The notes: generated by a model from the sequence alone, not told the origin. A stretch of DNA of 64,000 nt from Methanosarcina acetivorans C2A (GCF_000007345.1 NC_003552.1:2294001-2358000), one strand, 5' to 3'; shown: positions 33,639 to 43,997, numbered from the stretch's first letter. Made by a program: numbers and translations.

Positions 33639-35846
33639 TCATAATGTTCTTCCATGGTTAACTGACGTTAGACAATCAGCATATTTACTTTGTTTAATAA
33701 TGCTGATATTTTTTTCGAACACCGAAATCAAATTCTGTGTATATCCTGTATTTTCATTAATCTGTATTAATAAAGAAACATATTGCTCTATCATATCAAT
33801 AATTTCTTTATTTATGTTTGATTTAACTGTTCTAATATTAGACGCAGCTATTGTGCTCAAATAACTGCCATTATTCAAAATGAAACATCTAAATCCATCA
33901 ATATAACTGATATGTGAATCTATTATTCTTATGGAGTGTAGAATCGATCGTCTTCGTACAAAAGTATCATCTTCAAATATGTCGTAATTGTTATATGTCC
34001 TAAAACAATGATTACTGGACTCAAAATTATCTGCGGATCTTGTTTCTAAAAATGTAATAAGAAGATCAATACGCTCCTTTGCAAACTTAAACGTATTTTT
34101 AATATTCTTAATAAACTCAAACTCAATATCATTTCCTTTATTTTCATAACCAAGTGAGCAAAATAAAGGGTTTTCGTTACCGACTCTGAATGAAAAGAAT
34201 TCATAATGTCTTGTGATATCACGAATATATACAAAACCAGCAGGATTTAATCTAATTTTTATATCATTTAATTTATTTATATCGGTAATATTACTATCAT
34301 TTGGCTGTGTTATCAATTTTTTCAGTGCTTTCTTTTCATCAGAGAAACTGTCTTCTGAAAAAACCTGTTTATTGATAAACGTAATTAAGTTACACCAATT
34401 TTCTTTATTGAGTAGGAATAAATTAGTAAGAATTCCAAAATACAAATCAATGCTACCTACGAAGATCTCATCAAATGTACAAAACAGGTTATATAAACCA
34501 ACAGGATTGCTCTTCGCAGTTCGAGTATACTCATCCAAGGAATACTGAGATTTATTAAGTATATCTGTTAGTAGTAGTCTTGCTGGATTAACATAGCCGG
34601 CATGACATCCGACAATTAAAGATTCATTATTAAGAAATAATCTTTCTTTCAAATAGTCATTTTTCAGAAGATACTTAATTACTAAGAAATATTCTATTCC
34701 TCTTGAACCATATCTAGTTGACGCAGATTTAGATAATTTTTTTATGTTAACAAAATAAGTTGGATCTGACTCTTCAGTTATTTCGCAAAGTATTTTTGCT
34801 AATTTTCTAATATTAAAATTGAATAAAGGTAAAAAAGATCGCTTAGTAAATTCCTCATTCAAAATATATTCTAAAAACTCTTCTTGTTGTTGATTTACTT
34901 TTACTGCATGTTGCTTGGCAATAAGGATTCTCTTAAAAATTATTTCTGATTCTTCGGCAAGAGGTCTAAATTCTATGTTATAACGGACAGAAGTATTAGC
35001 TGATTGACAATTCATGAGTGAACAATTAATATCACTAGTACAAAAAATAAAAATAATATCTTTATTGATTTTAATATTACTTTCTTTTTGAGTTCTTTTT
35101 ACATTTTGATAAACGCTTTCAATAACTTTTGGAAACTCCGAATTGTAAAGATCTATCTCCACATGGTTAATGTTATCGAAGATCATCAGCAAAGGTAACT
35201 CTTTATTTATGGAAATTCCAAAGAATTGGCCAAATTCATCGGGATAATTATAATAGTAAAATAATAATAATGTCATTAAATCTTTATATGAACATCCAGA
35301 AGTAAGGTTAATAAAAGCAGTATCATCAACATCTACATGTTTAGTTTCATCAATGTAACGTTTAAGTTTATAAAAGAATTTAGGAGTGAATGCATTTGTA
35401 ATTCTTAATTGCAAATGAAATAAGGTAAACAATAAATTGTTAATAGTTTTCGGGTAGTAGCTAAAAATATTACAAATTAAGTAATAAAAATAATCATCGA
35501 ATAATTTCAGACAATCCATGCATGAATCATTATCGAGAACAGCGTCTTTTAAATCAAAAAATATTTTATTATAATTGTTAATATAGTTCTTTGCGTACCA
35601 TTTAAGATAAGTTGTTTTACCAGTGCCATTATATCCATATAAAAATATACTTATTGGCAATGGCAAAATGTGGGAGTTCAAGGCAGAGTCCATACTCTTA
35701 TTAAGAACCTCATATGTTGAAGATTTGATAAAATATTTTTGGTAAAATAAATCTTCTGTTAAAGTTCCTTGTAAATTAGTATCAATGTTATAAGGGCTTG
35801 CAATTAGAAAATTATTTAGACAAAACATCTTGGCCATTGATTTCAC
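33639..35846 (-). CDS. large P-loop ATPase of unknown function, candidate defence protein
   Basis: A 735-residue protein with Walker A FLYGYNGTGKTTYLKW (about 68-83), Walker B LLMIFDNINHVE (about 215-226) and a sensor-like strand IIFIFCTSD (about 260-268), so an AAA/STAND-related NTPase lies in residues 50-330. The remaining 400 residues are helical with no motif I know. No membrane segment. The codon use is AT-rich as in its neighbours. It is downstream of and parallel to the three-gene operon 36272-39113, with a 425-bp gap. STAND-like ATPases with large helical tails often act as phage sensors; here that is inference. Confidence 0.6.
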   Translation of the reverse strand: MKSMAKMFCLNNFLIASPYNIDTNLQGTLTEDLFYQKYFIKSSTYEVLNKSMDSALNSHILPLPISIFLYGYNGTGKTTYLKWYAKNYINNYNKIFFDLKDAVLDNDSCMDCLKLFDDYFYYLICNIFSYYPKTINNLLFTLFHLQLRITNAFTPKFFYKLKRYIDETKHVDVDDTAFINLTSGCSYKDLMTLLLFYYYNYPDEFGQFFGISINKELPLLMIFDNINHVEIDLYNSEFPKVIESVYQNVKRTQKESNIKINKDIIFIFCTSDINCSLMNCQSANTSVRYNIEFRPLAEESEIIFKRILIAKQHAVKVNQQQEEFLEYILNEEFTKRSFLPLFNFNIRKLAKILCEITEESDPTYFVNIKKLSKSASTRYGSRGIEYFLVIKYLLKNDYLKERLFLNNESLIVGCHAGYVNPARLLLTDILNKSQYSLDEYTRTAKSNPVGLYNLFCTFDEIFVGSIDLYFGILTNLFLLNKENWCNLITFINKQVFSEDSFSDEKKALKKLITQPNDSNITDINKLNDIKIRLNPAGFVYIRDITRHYEFFSFRVGNENPLFCSLGYENKGNDIEFEFIKNIKNTFKFAKERIDLLITFLETRSADNFESSNHCFRTYNNYDIFEDDTFVRRRSILHSIRIIDSHISYIDGFRCFILNNGSYLSTIAASNIRTVKSNINKEIIDMIEQYVSLLIQINENTGYTQNLISVFEKNISIIKQSKYADCLTSVNHGRTL

Positions 35847-36271
35847 CTTTTCAGAATCTCACTCCATATTTACTACATTGGACGACAACACGTATATTGA
35901 ATTTTATAAAGGAATAGAATAAACACTGAAAATTATTAGCTTGGTAAAAACATCATTGAAATTTCGCTTAGTAAGTAGGCAAGTTTTCCAGAGTTCACTT
36001 TCTCTAAATGAAGATTATTAATTAGTTTTCAGTATCAGGTCTTGTCCATGAGTTGTTTAAGCGATTATAATGAAATCCTTAAATTATTAACTATCAAGAA
36101 AATTGGTCTTAAAGCTGAGGATTTTAAGAGTTATTTACATTTCTTTTTTATTGAGTTAAGGTTCGCTTAAGGTTTATCCGAAAAGGATTATGACCTATGT
36201 AACTTTTATAATTGAACATATAAAGGAAATATATTTATTAAATTGCTATAAAAATTACTTTTTTCTGCTCT
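35847..36271. other. intergenic gap with a possible relic frame
   Basis: 425 bp. A 40-codon plus-strand frame at 36048-36170 (MSCLSDYNEILKLLTIKKIG...) looks like a fragment of an unknown gene. Otherwise AT-rich; promoter for the ATPase gene near 35870-35900. Confidence 0.3.
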
Positions 36272-37954
36272 TTAGTTAGGGTTGAACAGAGTATTTGCGT
36301 CATACTTTGCCATTAGGATATTGACTCCATTCAGATTAGCTCCTCTTAGGTCGATTACACTAAGGTCGACTCCATTTAGATTTGCTTCACTCAGATTCGC
36401 TTCCCTAAGGTCGGCTCCATTCAGATCAGCTTCACTCAGATTTGCTTTTCTCATATATGCTCCCTTCAGTTTTGCTCCCTTCAATTTTGCTTCACTTAAA
36501 TAGGCTCCACTCAACTTTGCTTTACTCAGATCAGCTTCATTCAGATTTGTTTTGCTCAGATTAGCTTCATTCAGGTTTGCTCTTCTCAGGTCAATTCCAT
36601 TTAGATCGGCTCCATTCAAATTGGCTCTACTCAGATCGACTCCGCTAAGATCGGCTCCACTAAGATTTGCTCCACTAAGATCAACTCCACTTAGATCGGC
36701 TTCACGAAGATCGGCTCCACTAAGATCAACCTCCCTCAAGTTGGCTTTACTCAGATTGGTTCCACGTAAGTTTGCACCACTAAGGTTTGCTCCTTTCAGG
36801 TTAGCTTCACTTAGATCGGCCTCACTTAGATCGGCCTCACTCAAATTGGCTCCCCTAGTGTAAGTTGCTTTATTTAGGTAGAATTCATTGAGATCAGCTC
36901 CACTAAGGTTTGCTCCACTCAGATCAACTCCACTTAGTTTTGCTTTGCTCAGATTTGCTTCACTTAAATTCGCTCTCCTCATATATGCTCCCTTGAGATC
37001 TGCTTCGCTCAGATTTGCTTTACTCAGATTTGCTTTACTCAGATCAGCTTCATTAAGATGAGCTTCATGTAAAAAAGCGTCCCTCAGATCGGATTCACTA
37101 AGATCAGCTCCAATAAGATTGTTTATGACTAGAAGAGCTTGAGCCTTACATTTATTAACATTGGCTATTGTTGATAATTGAATACTTTCACAAAAAGCAA
37201 TTTTAGAGTCTTTCAATTGTAGTTCACTTTTACTCAACATTAAGCCAATAAGATAAGCTGATATCGAAGCATCCACAATAACTTTTGAGTTTTTACTTCC
37301 TTGTTTCCAAACTGGAGATAAGAAATACATTGCTTCACGATATCTTTTAGTTTTGTAAGCGTACAATCCACGCATATAATAAACACTAAGTATTTCTTCA
37401 GGAATATTCATTCCATAATCTGAATTTTCCGAAAAATTTTCGCTTAAACACAAATCAACGACCCTTTCTGCTTCGGAGATGAATTCCAAGCTAAACTGAC
37501 CGAAAGAGCCACAAGTATCGAAAATTTTCCTTAAGGCATATATCACTTCTTTCTTATTTTCACCAATAATAAGTGATAACCGAGCAATTTGAATGTAGTA
37601 ATCAATGTATAAATATGGGTCGTTAATTTTACCTAAATATTTTTTCATCTCTGAAAGAACAATTTTTCTAGATACAGCAATATTGTCTATTTTTTCGATA
37701 ATATACTGTCTGACATCTTCATTAAATGTCCAAGTATTATTAGTTCTCTCATGCCATATTGGGTAACATTTAAGCTCTTTTATTAGTTGCGAAGATTCAT
37801 GCTCACTTTTCCCAACTTCAGTTAGTATTGCTTTTGCTAAAGAGTCATCAAGGATATCAGGAATGACTAGAAAATTTAACGAAGTCTTTAGATCAATGGA
37901 TAAGATACGGAGGACACTATCAATAAATATATTGAAACTTAATTTATTGATCAT
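36272..37954 (-). CDS. winged-helix/TPR-like protein with a long pentapeptide-repeat C-terminus
   Basis: 560 residues. Residues 1-110 resemble the winged-helix part after a STAND NTPase (NNTWTFNEDVRQYIIEKIDN); 110-270 are helical and TPR-like (MRGLYAYKTKRYREAMYFLS). From about 275 to 550 there are roughly 50 pentapeptide units of the form A(D/N)LSx (GADLSESDLRDAFLHEAHLN), which fold as a right-handed square helix. It overlaps the upstream gene by 4 bases (ATGA). The domain chain suggests the C-terminal half of a split STAND-type sensor whose inactive NTPase part is the gene before it. Pentapeptide helices mimic DNA or bind proteins; the role here is unknown. Confidence 0.7.
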   Translation of the reverse strand: MINKLSFNIFIDSVLRILSIDLKTSLNFLVIPDILDDSLAKAILTEVGKSEHESSQLIKELKCYPIWHERTNNTWTFNEDVRQYIIEKIDNIAVSRKIVLSEMKKYLGKINDPYLYIDYYIQIARLSLIIGENKKEVIYALRKIFDTCGSFGQFSLEFISEAERVVDLCLSENFSENSDYGMNIPEEILSVYYMRGLYAYKTKRYREAMYFLSPVWKQGSKNSKVIVDASISAYLIGLMLSKSELQLKDSKIAFCESIQLSTIANVNKCKAQALLVINNLIGADLSESDLRDAFLHEAHLNEADLSKANLSKANLSEADLKGAYMRRANLSEANLSKAKLSGVDLSGANLSGADLNEFYLNKATYTRGANLSEADLSEADLSEANLKGANLSGANLRGTNLSKANLREVDLSGADLREADLSGVDLSGANLSGADLSGVDLSRANLNGADLNGIDLRRANLNEANLSKTNLNEADLSKAKLSGAYLSEAKLKGAKLKGAYMRKANLSEADLNGADLREANLSEANLNGVDLSVIDLRGANLNGVNILMAKYDANTLFNPN

Positions 37955-38805
37955 TTTCGATTCTCTCTTATATCAATGAGTAAAGCAGTCAAAAGACACT
38001 TAAAATCATCGTAAGTAATTGGACTATGTTTATGAATATTCGTTATCACAAAGCAAAAACCATAACATATATTTGCATCTTCTACGTACCTATGAGTTTC
38101 ATCTAAAAAAGCTTCCTCTTTAATATTTCCAAGTTCTTCATGATATTCATTCTCAATATCAATGTCCTCTATATCTCCTTTATTCAGTACACAGATCCTT
38201 ATATTAGATTTTTCGATAGTATTACGGCAAAATCCGTCTATAAACCAATCTTTGAATTTTGGATGTAGCGCATTAAATCCTTTTCCGCCAAATTTAAACA
38301 ATAGTAACACATTAGATCCATTTAGACATAAATCTTCTAAGAATGAATCACGTAACTGCTCAATACGATCTTCTCTTATTTTTTCTAGAGGCAGATATTC
38401 TAAATATACATTCGCTTTTTGATTAATATTTTCAGTTTTAACTCCTCCAAGCGCTGATCTAATGTCAATTTTTTGGTCTAAATTTATTGGCCTAGTTACC
38501 AAACTATCAATTTTGCTTAACGTAGACGAATAAGTTACAAATTTTACATTTTTTTTCTTCAGATCTTTAACGAGTGTATCGATTAATTGGTGTTTCACAT
38601 TGAATGTTTCAGATCGAGTTTTGAATTCACCCACAACCGTATCATCATTGGTATGATCTATTATCCATTCTGAAAGGTCCGTAAGTTGTATAAAACTGTC
38701 AGCTACAAAAGTAGAAAATCGACTATTTGATGTAAGCCAGTATTTAATTCTTGTTTTAGCTTCACAGTTATCGAGCCACTCTATTTTCGGAAACAGAGGA
38801 TTCAT
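37951..38805 (-). CDS. inactive-STAND-like protein (284 residues)
   Basis: Central residues read NVLLLFKFGGKGFNALHPKF then KDWFIDGFCRNTIEKSNIRI and CVLNKGD (about 167-212), which matches the pattern of inactive STAND domains: a hydrophobic strand in place of Walker B, then a tryptophan-containing helix and a strand. No Walker A loop is visible. Residues 1-90 may be an effector-associated adaptor. It overlaps its neighbours by 4 bases on each side (ATGA), so it is the middle gene of a tight operon with a membrane protein and a pentapeptide-repeat protein. The match is by eye and would need profile confirmation. Confidence 0.55.
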   Translation of the reverse strand: MNPLFPKIEWLDNCEAKTRIKYWLTSNSRFSTFVADSFIQLTDLSEWIIDHTNDDTVVGEFKTRSETFNVKHQLIDTLVKDLKKKNVKFVTYSSTLSKIDSLVTRPINLDQKIDIRSALGGVKTENINQKANVYLEYLPLEKIREDRIEQLRDSFLEDLCLNGSNVLLLFKFGGKGFNALHPKFKDWFIDGFCRNTIEKSNIRICVLNKGDIEDIDIENEYHEELGNIKEEAFLDETHRYVEDANICYGFCFVITNIHKHSPITYDDFKCLLTALLIDIRENRK

Positions 38806-39113
38806 TTTGTACCCTCTTTATTTTCTTTCTTTGTATTTGTTTCCACATTTTGTTTAATGTCTTTAATTTTTACAATACTTAATACAGATTTAATTGAAGC
38901 TATTTGTTTAATTGATTCTTTATGATCAGAAGATGGGATTTCATCTTTCGCTTCTGTCTTTGTATCTTTAGAAAGTTTGAAAATTATCAATAATACGAAT
39001 ATTATGACTAAAAGAGCTTCAAAAGTAAATTTTGCTCCATACTTTTCATATAAGCCTAATGAACATGCTAAGATCGTTAGTAAAGGTGCTAAAATTTTTA
39101 CCAAGTTTTCCAA
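38802..39113 (-). CDS. small two-helix membrane protein, first gene of the conflict-type operon
   Basis: 103 residues with two hydrophobic helices (VKILAPLLTILACSLGLYEK, 4-23; and ALLVIIFVLLIIF, 33-45) followed by a charged, lysine-rich cytosolic tail. It is the first gene of the operon and overlaps the next by ATGA. In conflict systems such small membrane proteins may be pore-forming effectors; this is inference from layout only. The start ATG at 39113 is preceded by an AT-rich promoter region; the ribosome site is weak. Confidence 0.6.
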   Translation of the reverse strand: MENLVKILAPLLTILACSLGLYEKYGAKFTFEALLVIIFVLLIIFKLSKDTKTEAKDEIPSSDHKESIKQIASIKSVLSIVKIKDIKQNVETNTKKENKEGTK

Positions 39114-39363
39114 AGAATCAAGCTCCTTTTTGGCTAATATGAAATTTAATACGAGAATGGAAACTTTATAAAACTGGCATCGATGTTTTTTGTTCTAGTA
39201 AATGCAATACAAATAAATAAATCTTTATAAATTATCGAAAACTTTAATGTAGACATTCAACACTGAACAATTAATTAGCTAATAAATACAGACAGCAGAA
39301 GCCTTAATGAATTTAACTACTTATCAAAATTCCCTCAGGAATTAACTATGTTAAAGGTATTAA

Positions 39364-39461
39364 TTTATCAGGCGAGATTTTCTGGCATTCCTCCGGTGAA
39401 TATCCTGATTGAATGGTCTTTCCACTTGAGCAAGTTCTAGGCTGGATTTTCGTCTGATAAA
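39364..39461. repeat. 98-bp MITE-like segment with inverted ends
   Basis: TTTATCAGGCGA (39364-39375) is mirrored by the complement of TTTATCAGACGA (39450-39461), 11 of 12 matching. No coding capacity and no obvious target duplication. Confidence 0.4.
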
Positions 39462-39689
39462 ACTTGAAGCAAAATAGAATCTTTTTGATTATTTGCACAA
39501 GAAAGGTGCCATTATCAGTCTTAAAAGTTCAGGATTGGGTTTATTTTGAAATAAGTCATTGAACGATCAAATTGCGTTGTTTGTTATTCTAGGACTTCTG
39601 AAGGGCTGATAGGCAAGCAGTTCGGCAGGTTAAAGCTGTCCGCACTGCGATAACTCTTTATATCTCTCTTCCTTCTCTCCGAGTTAGAT

Positions 39690-39779
39690 GTCACAAAATT
39701 CATATCGTGAGTGGCGACGGAGGCGGAGCCGAGGGCGGTACTCACCGTAGGATATATTTATGAATTTTGTGCCCGTGAC
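39690..39779 (+). ncRNA. structured GC-rich element, copy 2
   Basis: CACAAAATTCATA (39692-39704) pairs with TATGAATTTTGTG (39759-39771) over 13 bp; inside, GTGAGT pairs with ACTCAC around a core GGCGACGGAGGCGGAGCCGA then GGGCGG, followed by GTAGGATATA. The core matches copy 1 (29030-29119, minus) while both stems differ but remain paired. A TATA-like TTTATATC lies about 30 bases upstream (39656-39663), so transcription could begin at the stem. Confidence 0.6.
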
Positions 39780-40001
39780 CGAAATGAAGGACTATAAATA
39801 CGCAAGCTTAGAACATCTATGAAATGTGCAACGTAATGTGCAACGCAGGGACATTTGCACATTTGGTCTTTTCCTATAAACTGTCTAAACGAAAAAGTAC
39901 TATTTTTTTTGCCCTTTACCGATACGTAATGTGCTAATGTGCTTTTTTTTCAGAAATAGAGACATAATATTTTATTTGAATTTAGTTTTACTAAGATAGA
40001 A

Positions 40002-40150
40002 CCTGCTTTCGGCAGGTAACTTGTTTTTTTCGTAATATTTTTACTGATAGCGTTTTTGCTAGAAAACACATTATTCCTGATACTAGACATTATTGCAAAA
40101 ACGACTCATTGTTTATATATGCCGTGAGATTTGGGTCATATGTTAACCAG
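40002..40150 (-). ncRNA. candidate small RNA, copy B
   Basis: The minus strand aligns over all 149 bases, without gaps, with 19929-20077. It has the same upstream word GGTTAACATATGAC, a TATATAA box and the 3' hairpin CCTGCCGAAAGCAGG with a perfect 5-bp stem. The middle hairpin of copy A is not kept. It lies inside the iteron region. Confidence 0.5.
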
Positions 40151-40184
40151 TTTTGAACCCAACATATATTACATAATGTTTGAA

Positions 40185-40243
40185 AAACGCCATCATTAAA
40201 AATACTTAAAATCTAATGTCGACCTGCCGACTATAGGATAGAA
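40185..40243 (+). repeat. truncated copy C of the candidate small RNA element
   Basis: GAAAAACGCCATCATTAAAA (from 40183) through CCTGCCGACTATAGG matches the 3' part of copy A on the plus strand, back to back with copy B. The 3' hairpin is weakened (CCTGC against ATAGG). Confidence 0.5.
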
Positions 40244-40448
40244 GAGAAAAAAAGAAAATAATTTATTATCTATTTATTTTTAGCACATTTAGCACATTTG
40301 GTCTTCTCCTATATAATGTGCAGTTTAACTTTGTAAACACATTACAGCACATTTGCTTGAAAATAATGAATATAATCCACAAACGCTACTGCTATTGGTT
40401 AAAAAATAAGTTGTGGACTGTAAAAAGAATAAAAAAGGAAAATGAAAA

Positions 40449-42368
40449 TTAATTCGATAATGCTTCGCTTTCTGATCTCATTTTTGCAACCATTTCATCG
40501 GACATTTCTTTATGTCTTTCTGGTGTGGAAGGTTTTTCAATATCAGTTGAGAAATCAGGCAGCACAACTGCGGTTTTATCTTCCGCACCATGCTTATTAT
40601 CTCTTTCATACTCTCCGTCAGTACCTAAATTTTTAAGCACATCTTTTGGAGTTAAACCTAATATAACGAGTAGTCTATCAACATAAAAGACAACTACATC
40701 TCCCGACAATGATTTACCATCCGAAGTTGAATAAATTTTTGGTCTTGTGTATTTGTTGCCCCTATCGCCTCTTGAATATGGGTTTATAACTTCTAATTTA
40801 TTCCAGGCTTTACACATTTGGTTAAAGCTTTCTTTTCTATCCTTGAGTACTTCATTCATTAATTTATCTTTTAATATAACCAGCTCATATCTATTTGTTT
40901 TTGAGTTTGTTTCTAACCAACCTATTCTTGGTTGAGATGGTGGAATAACATTAGCAAAGTATTTTTCATATTCAGAGTTAACTAAATTCAAAATTGTTTT
41001 TAATGTTGTGATGTCCAATGTTTCTACCGGTCTTTCATTTAGTTCTTCTTCAAAGAAATGTTTTTCAGTTTCTTCAAAGCCTTGAATCTCGAATGTGGTT
41101 CCGTATTTTTCATTCAGCCTTTCGAGAGTCTTTTCAAACAGGAATCCACCAAGCATTATCGAAGCATAGAACTTTGATATTCTACTTTCTATTTTGGTTA
41201 AACCTTTTTTTGATAGTTCAGTCTGATATTTTTTATATAAATCTCTTAATTCATCTTTGTACTTGAATATAATTTCCATTATTGTTTCACTAAAAAGTCC
41301 GTAATGATCCACCATTGCGTCTTCTAAAAGTTTAATGTCTTCTATTCCCATATCTGGAATATATGTTTCTGCTTCGATGAATCTGGTTCTTACTTGTTTT
41401 CCTTGTTGATCAGTTGTATTAATTATTGGAAATTCACTAGTCATGAAGACACAGTTAGTATGGTCTCTTGAATTTTTAACTGTATTGTCTTGATTGGATA
41501 GGATTCTACTTAATCCATTTACTATGTCATAAATTGATAAACCAGCACTATTTTTTTCTTCTTTGTCTTCGCTTTTTGATTCATCAAAATAAACTGGTCG
41601 ATCGTTATATCCATATAATAAACTTTCAAAACCTGATTTTGATCCTGCGGCAGCGTGAACCAATCCATTATTTCCTTTTTCCGGTGCAAAACCATATTGA
41701 GACATCACTAATCTGCAAATTAGTGTCTTACCTACAGTAGTTTGTGAATAAATGTTTATTAATATGCTTTCCGCACCTATTATTCTAAGTACTAGAGAAA
41801 GTATGGCTATGTAAGATAAGTGCCTGTATGCTTTTGTATTGAATAATTTTTGTGTAAGTCTTTCGAATTCTTTTATATCTCCCTTTGATGAAATTCCTTT
41901 AGTAACGTCATTCTTGAATTTCTCAGGGATGTGGATATCTTTGAATCCTCCTTCAAAGTAAACTCTGTTTCCGAAAACAAATTGTGTAAAGTCTGCATTC
42001 CATCCATTTTTGTCTGCAAATACACTTTCTTTTAAAATATCTTCGTTAAGATCATAAAAGCTAACAAAAAACTTGGCTAAATCTTTTTCTTTATCTTCAA
42101 AATGCAATAGCTTTTTGTTGTATAGCCCACCGAGTCCTTTTTTACCTTTAGTAAATATATCTTCGGGAGTAACTACTAGTTCCTCTATTTTACCATTTTT
42201 ACTGTGTATTTCAATTCCAAGAAATTCTTTTTCCTTCAATGTAACATTTTTATCGAAATTTTTAAATTTGGAAGTTATATATACTGGCCTCTGAGCAAGG
42301 ACTATTGGTTTTTCTTCTGTTTTGCCTTCTTCGTTTTTCTCATATGAAATTTTGCAAATTCCATTCAT
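40449..42368 (-). pseudogene. C-terminal part of a DUF927 replication-type ATPase, separated by an IS
   Basis: 639 residues remain readable from MNGICKISYEKN. The DUF927 domain has a P-loop-like SQTTVGKTLICRLV (about 206-219) and Walker B-like RPVYFDESKSED (about 253-264), with NSRDHTNCVFMTSEFPI as a sensor strand. It belongs to helicase/primase-associated ATPases carried by archaeal plasmids and viruses. Joining across the IS (one copy of AATTTTAT removed) gives EYDIYKIPYGFSIDPMNGIC in frame, so with the piece at 43998-44687 the original protein was about 876 residues. The internal ATG could still allow the C-terminal part to be made alone. Confidence 0.75.
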
Positions 42369-42400
42369 AGGATCTATGGAAAAACCATATGGAATTTTAT

Positions 42401-43997
42401 GAGTCTTTTTAATTTTTTCTGGTTTTTCTTCAATCTCAAGACAACCACAAAATTTTATCCCAATTTGAGCAAATCAATTCACTCATTTAAAAATGTTGAT
42501 TCATTCACACAAGCATCCACCAAAATTTTCCAAATTGTGGAACTATTTTTGTGGGAATTTCCGACAGCTACAGCTATAAGCCATCAAGTTTAAGAACTAA
42601 TTATTCTCCAATTCTAGCATTATCCATATTGGAATCTTGCTCTCATTAAAGGTGAGAAACCTTTCCATTTTCCAGTGCTGAAACACCGTTTGTTGAAAAA
42701 AGTAAATAGATTGTAACAAAAATTAGTTAGTCCATTATCGGTTTTGAATGACCTTACTTTGTCTACTATATCACATATCAAAGAAAATATTTGTTCCATT
42801 GTATTATCTGTCTCAGGTGTAAAACCTTTTTTCAAGAAGCTCACATTCTTGCTGAAAATCTCTTCGGCATAAGAAATCGCTTTATGAGACGCTTCAGAAA
42901 GTTCAAGATCAGAGTTAAATTCTCGTATCTTCTGAATATGCGCAACAGCACTGATAACCGTATCAGAAAGTATCAATTGAGATATCTCATTGTAGGTAAT
43001 CTTATCGTTATCTGGAATCTCTTCAACAGAACTGAATTCCTCATAATACCTCTTACTAACGTTTTTTAATTGATGAAACACACAAAAAGAATGAGTCACT
43101 TCAGGAAAGACCATTTTTACGGCTCCAATGATCGCTTTATCCTCATCAGAAACAATCTTTTTGATTTTATCTTCAGGAAATCGGTTCTTTATTCGTATAA
43201 AAAGAGGCATCAGAGCCTCAATTGTTGGTAACCTCTCAGTTACTTCAAAATCTAAAATGACCTTCTCTTTGGTAGCAACAACGTAAACAGATTTATATCG
43301 CATTTTTTTCCATTCTTTCTTTGTGAGTTTCGTTCCAATAAATTCTTCAAGCTTTTTTTTCCATCCATTCTTGATCCAATTCCCATCAACATACAATGTT
43401 TCTTCAAAGCTAACTCCTTGGTTCAAAAGTTCTTGCTTTGAAAGTTTTGCTAGTTTCTGTTCATATAACCACAATGAAGTGGGACAAGGAGCTCTTCCAC
43501 AGACATTTATTACTCCTTCTGTATATGTTTCCCCAATTCGCCGAGAATTGTGCAGACTGCATCGTCCATCGTATCTGACATTTATTTGTGTATCATAATA
43601 TTCAGAACTGTAATTTGCAGAACCCTGAACACCAATAACCCGATCATGATAATGTTTCTTACAAGTGGGACAAAGCCAGTATGTAACATTGAGAGATATA
43701 GTGCCGTAACGTGATATAATAAAACGAGTGTGATGAGAGTTAACATGTAATTTACTTCCACAACTATCACACTGAGTAGGGGAGAATATAGAGAACATAG
43801 GATAGTATCGATTTTCAACCAAAACTTTTGGCAAAGGAATTATTATTTTGCCGTCAACTATCGTTTTTATCATTGATTTATCTATTGCAATGTTTCCTTT
43901 TCCCATAAATAGAAAAAATATATCAATATAATTAAAATTTTATTGTTTTGCACGATATAGAGGGAAAACGAAAAACCAGAAAATAATAAAAAGTCTC
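42401..43997 (-). mobile_element. 1597-bp MULE/ISNCY-like insertion sequence, copy 1
   Basis: Ends are about 28-bp inverted repeats: GAGTCTTTTTAATTTTTTCT on the left and GAGACTTTTTATTATTTTCT read inward from the right, both followed by GGTTTTTC. Target duplication AATTTTAT at 42393-42400 and 43998-44005. It splits the DUF927 gene. An almost identical copy of the same length lies at 46074-47670. Confidence 0.92.
42620..43906 (-). CDS. transposase of the 1597-bp element, copy 1
   Basis: 428 residues: an N-terminal zinc-finger-like region (CDSCGSKLHVNSHHT, CPTCKKHYHD) for DNA binding, then a Mutator/IS256-like catalytic core with ETLYVDGNW, KIVSDEDKAIIGAVKMVFPE and the C-H motif SFCVFHQLKNVSKRYYEEF, and a Glu-containing C-terminal helix region. 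An 8-bp target duplication fits the MULE/IS256-like or ISM1-like groups. It differs from the second copy at only three residues (R/Q, V/I, V/A), indicating a recent duplication. Confidence 0.85.
   Translation of the reverse strand: MGKGNIAIDKSMIKTIVDGKIIIPLPKVLVENRYYPMFSIFSPTQCDSCGSKLHVNSHHTRFIISRYGTISLNVTYWLCPTCKKHYHDRVIGVQGSANYSSEYYDTQINVRYDGRCSLHNSRRIGETYTEGVINVCGRAPCPTSLWLYEQKLAKLSKQELLNQGVSFEETLYVDGNWIKNGWKKKLEEFIGTKLTKKEWKKMRYKSVYVVATKEKVILDFEVTERLPTIEALMPLFIRIKNRFPEDKIKKIVSDEDKAIIGAVKMVFPEVTHSFCVFHQLKNVSKRYYEEFSSVEEIPDNDKITYNEISQLILSDTVISAVAHIQKIREFNSDLELSEASHKAISYAEEIFSKNVSFLKKGFTPETDNTMEQIFSLICDIVDKVRSFKTDNGLTNFCYNLFTFFNKRCFSTGKWKGFSPLMRARFQYG

Larger units (their letters stand above)
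39823..40357. repeat. iteron-like AATGTGC/GCACATT repeats, candidate replication origin
   Basis: Copies: AATGTGCAACG at 39823 and 39835 (12-bp step), TTGCACATTT near 39855, AATGTGCT twice near 39927-39942, AGCACATTT twice near 40282-40299, AATGTGC near 40314, and GCACATT near 40347. The block GCACATTTGGTCTT-Y-TCCTATA occurs twice (39858 and 40291). The array is next to the 3' end of the DUF927 ATPase gene. Iterons beside a replication-type gene suggest an origin of an integrated plasmid. Confidence 0.5.

Noticed and set aside
36282-36863. Plus-strand frames rich in RFASLRSAPF opposite the pentapeptide gene
   Set aside because: They are antisense shadows of the 15-base periodicity of the pentapeptide repeats.
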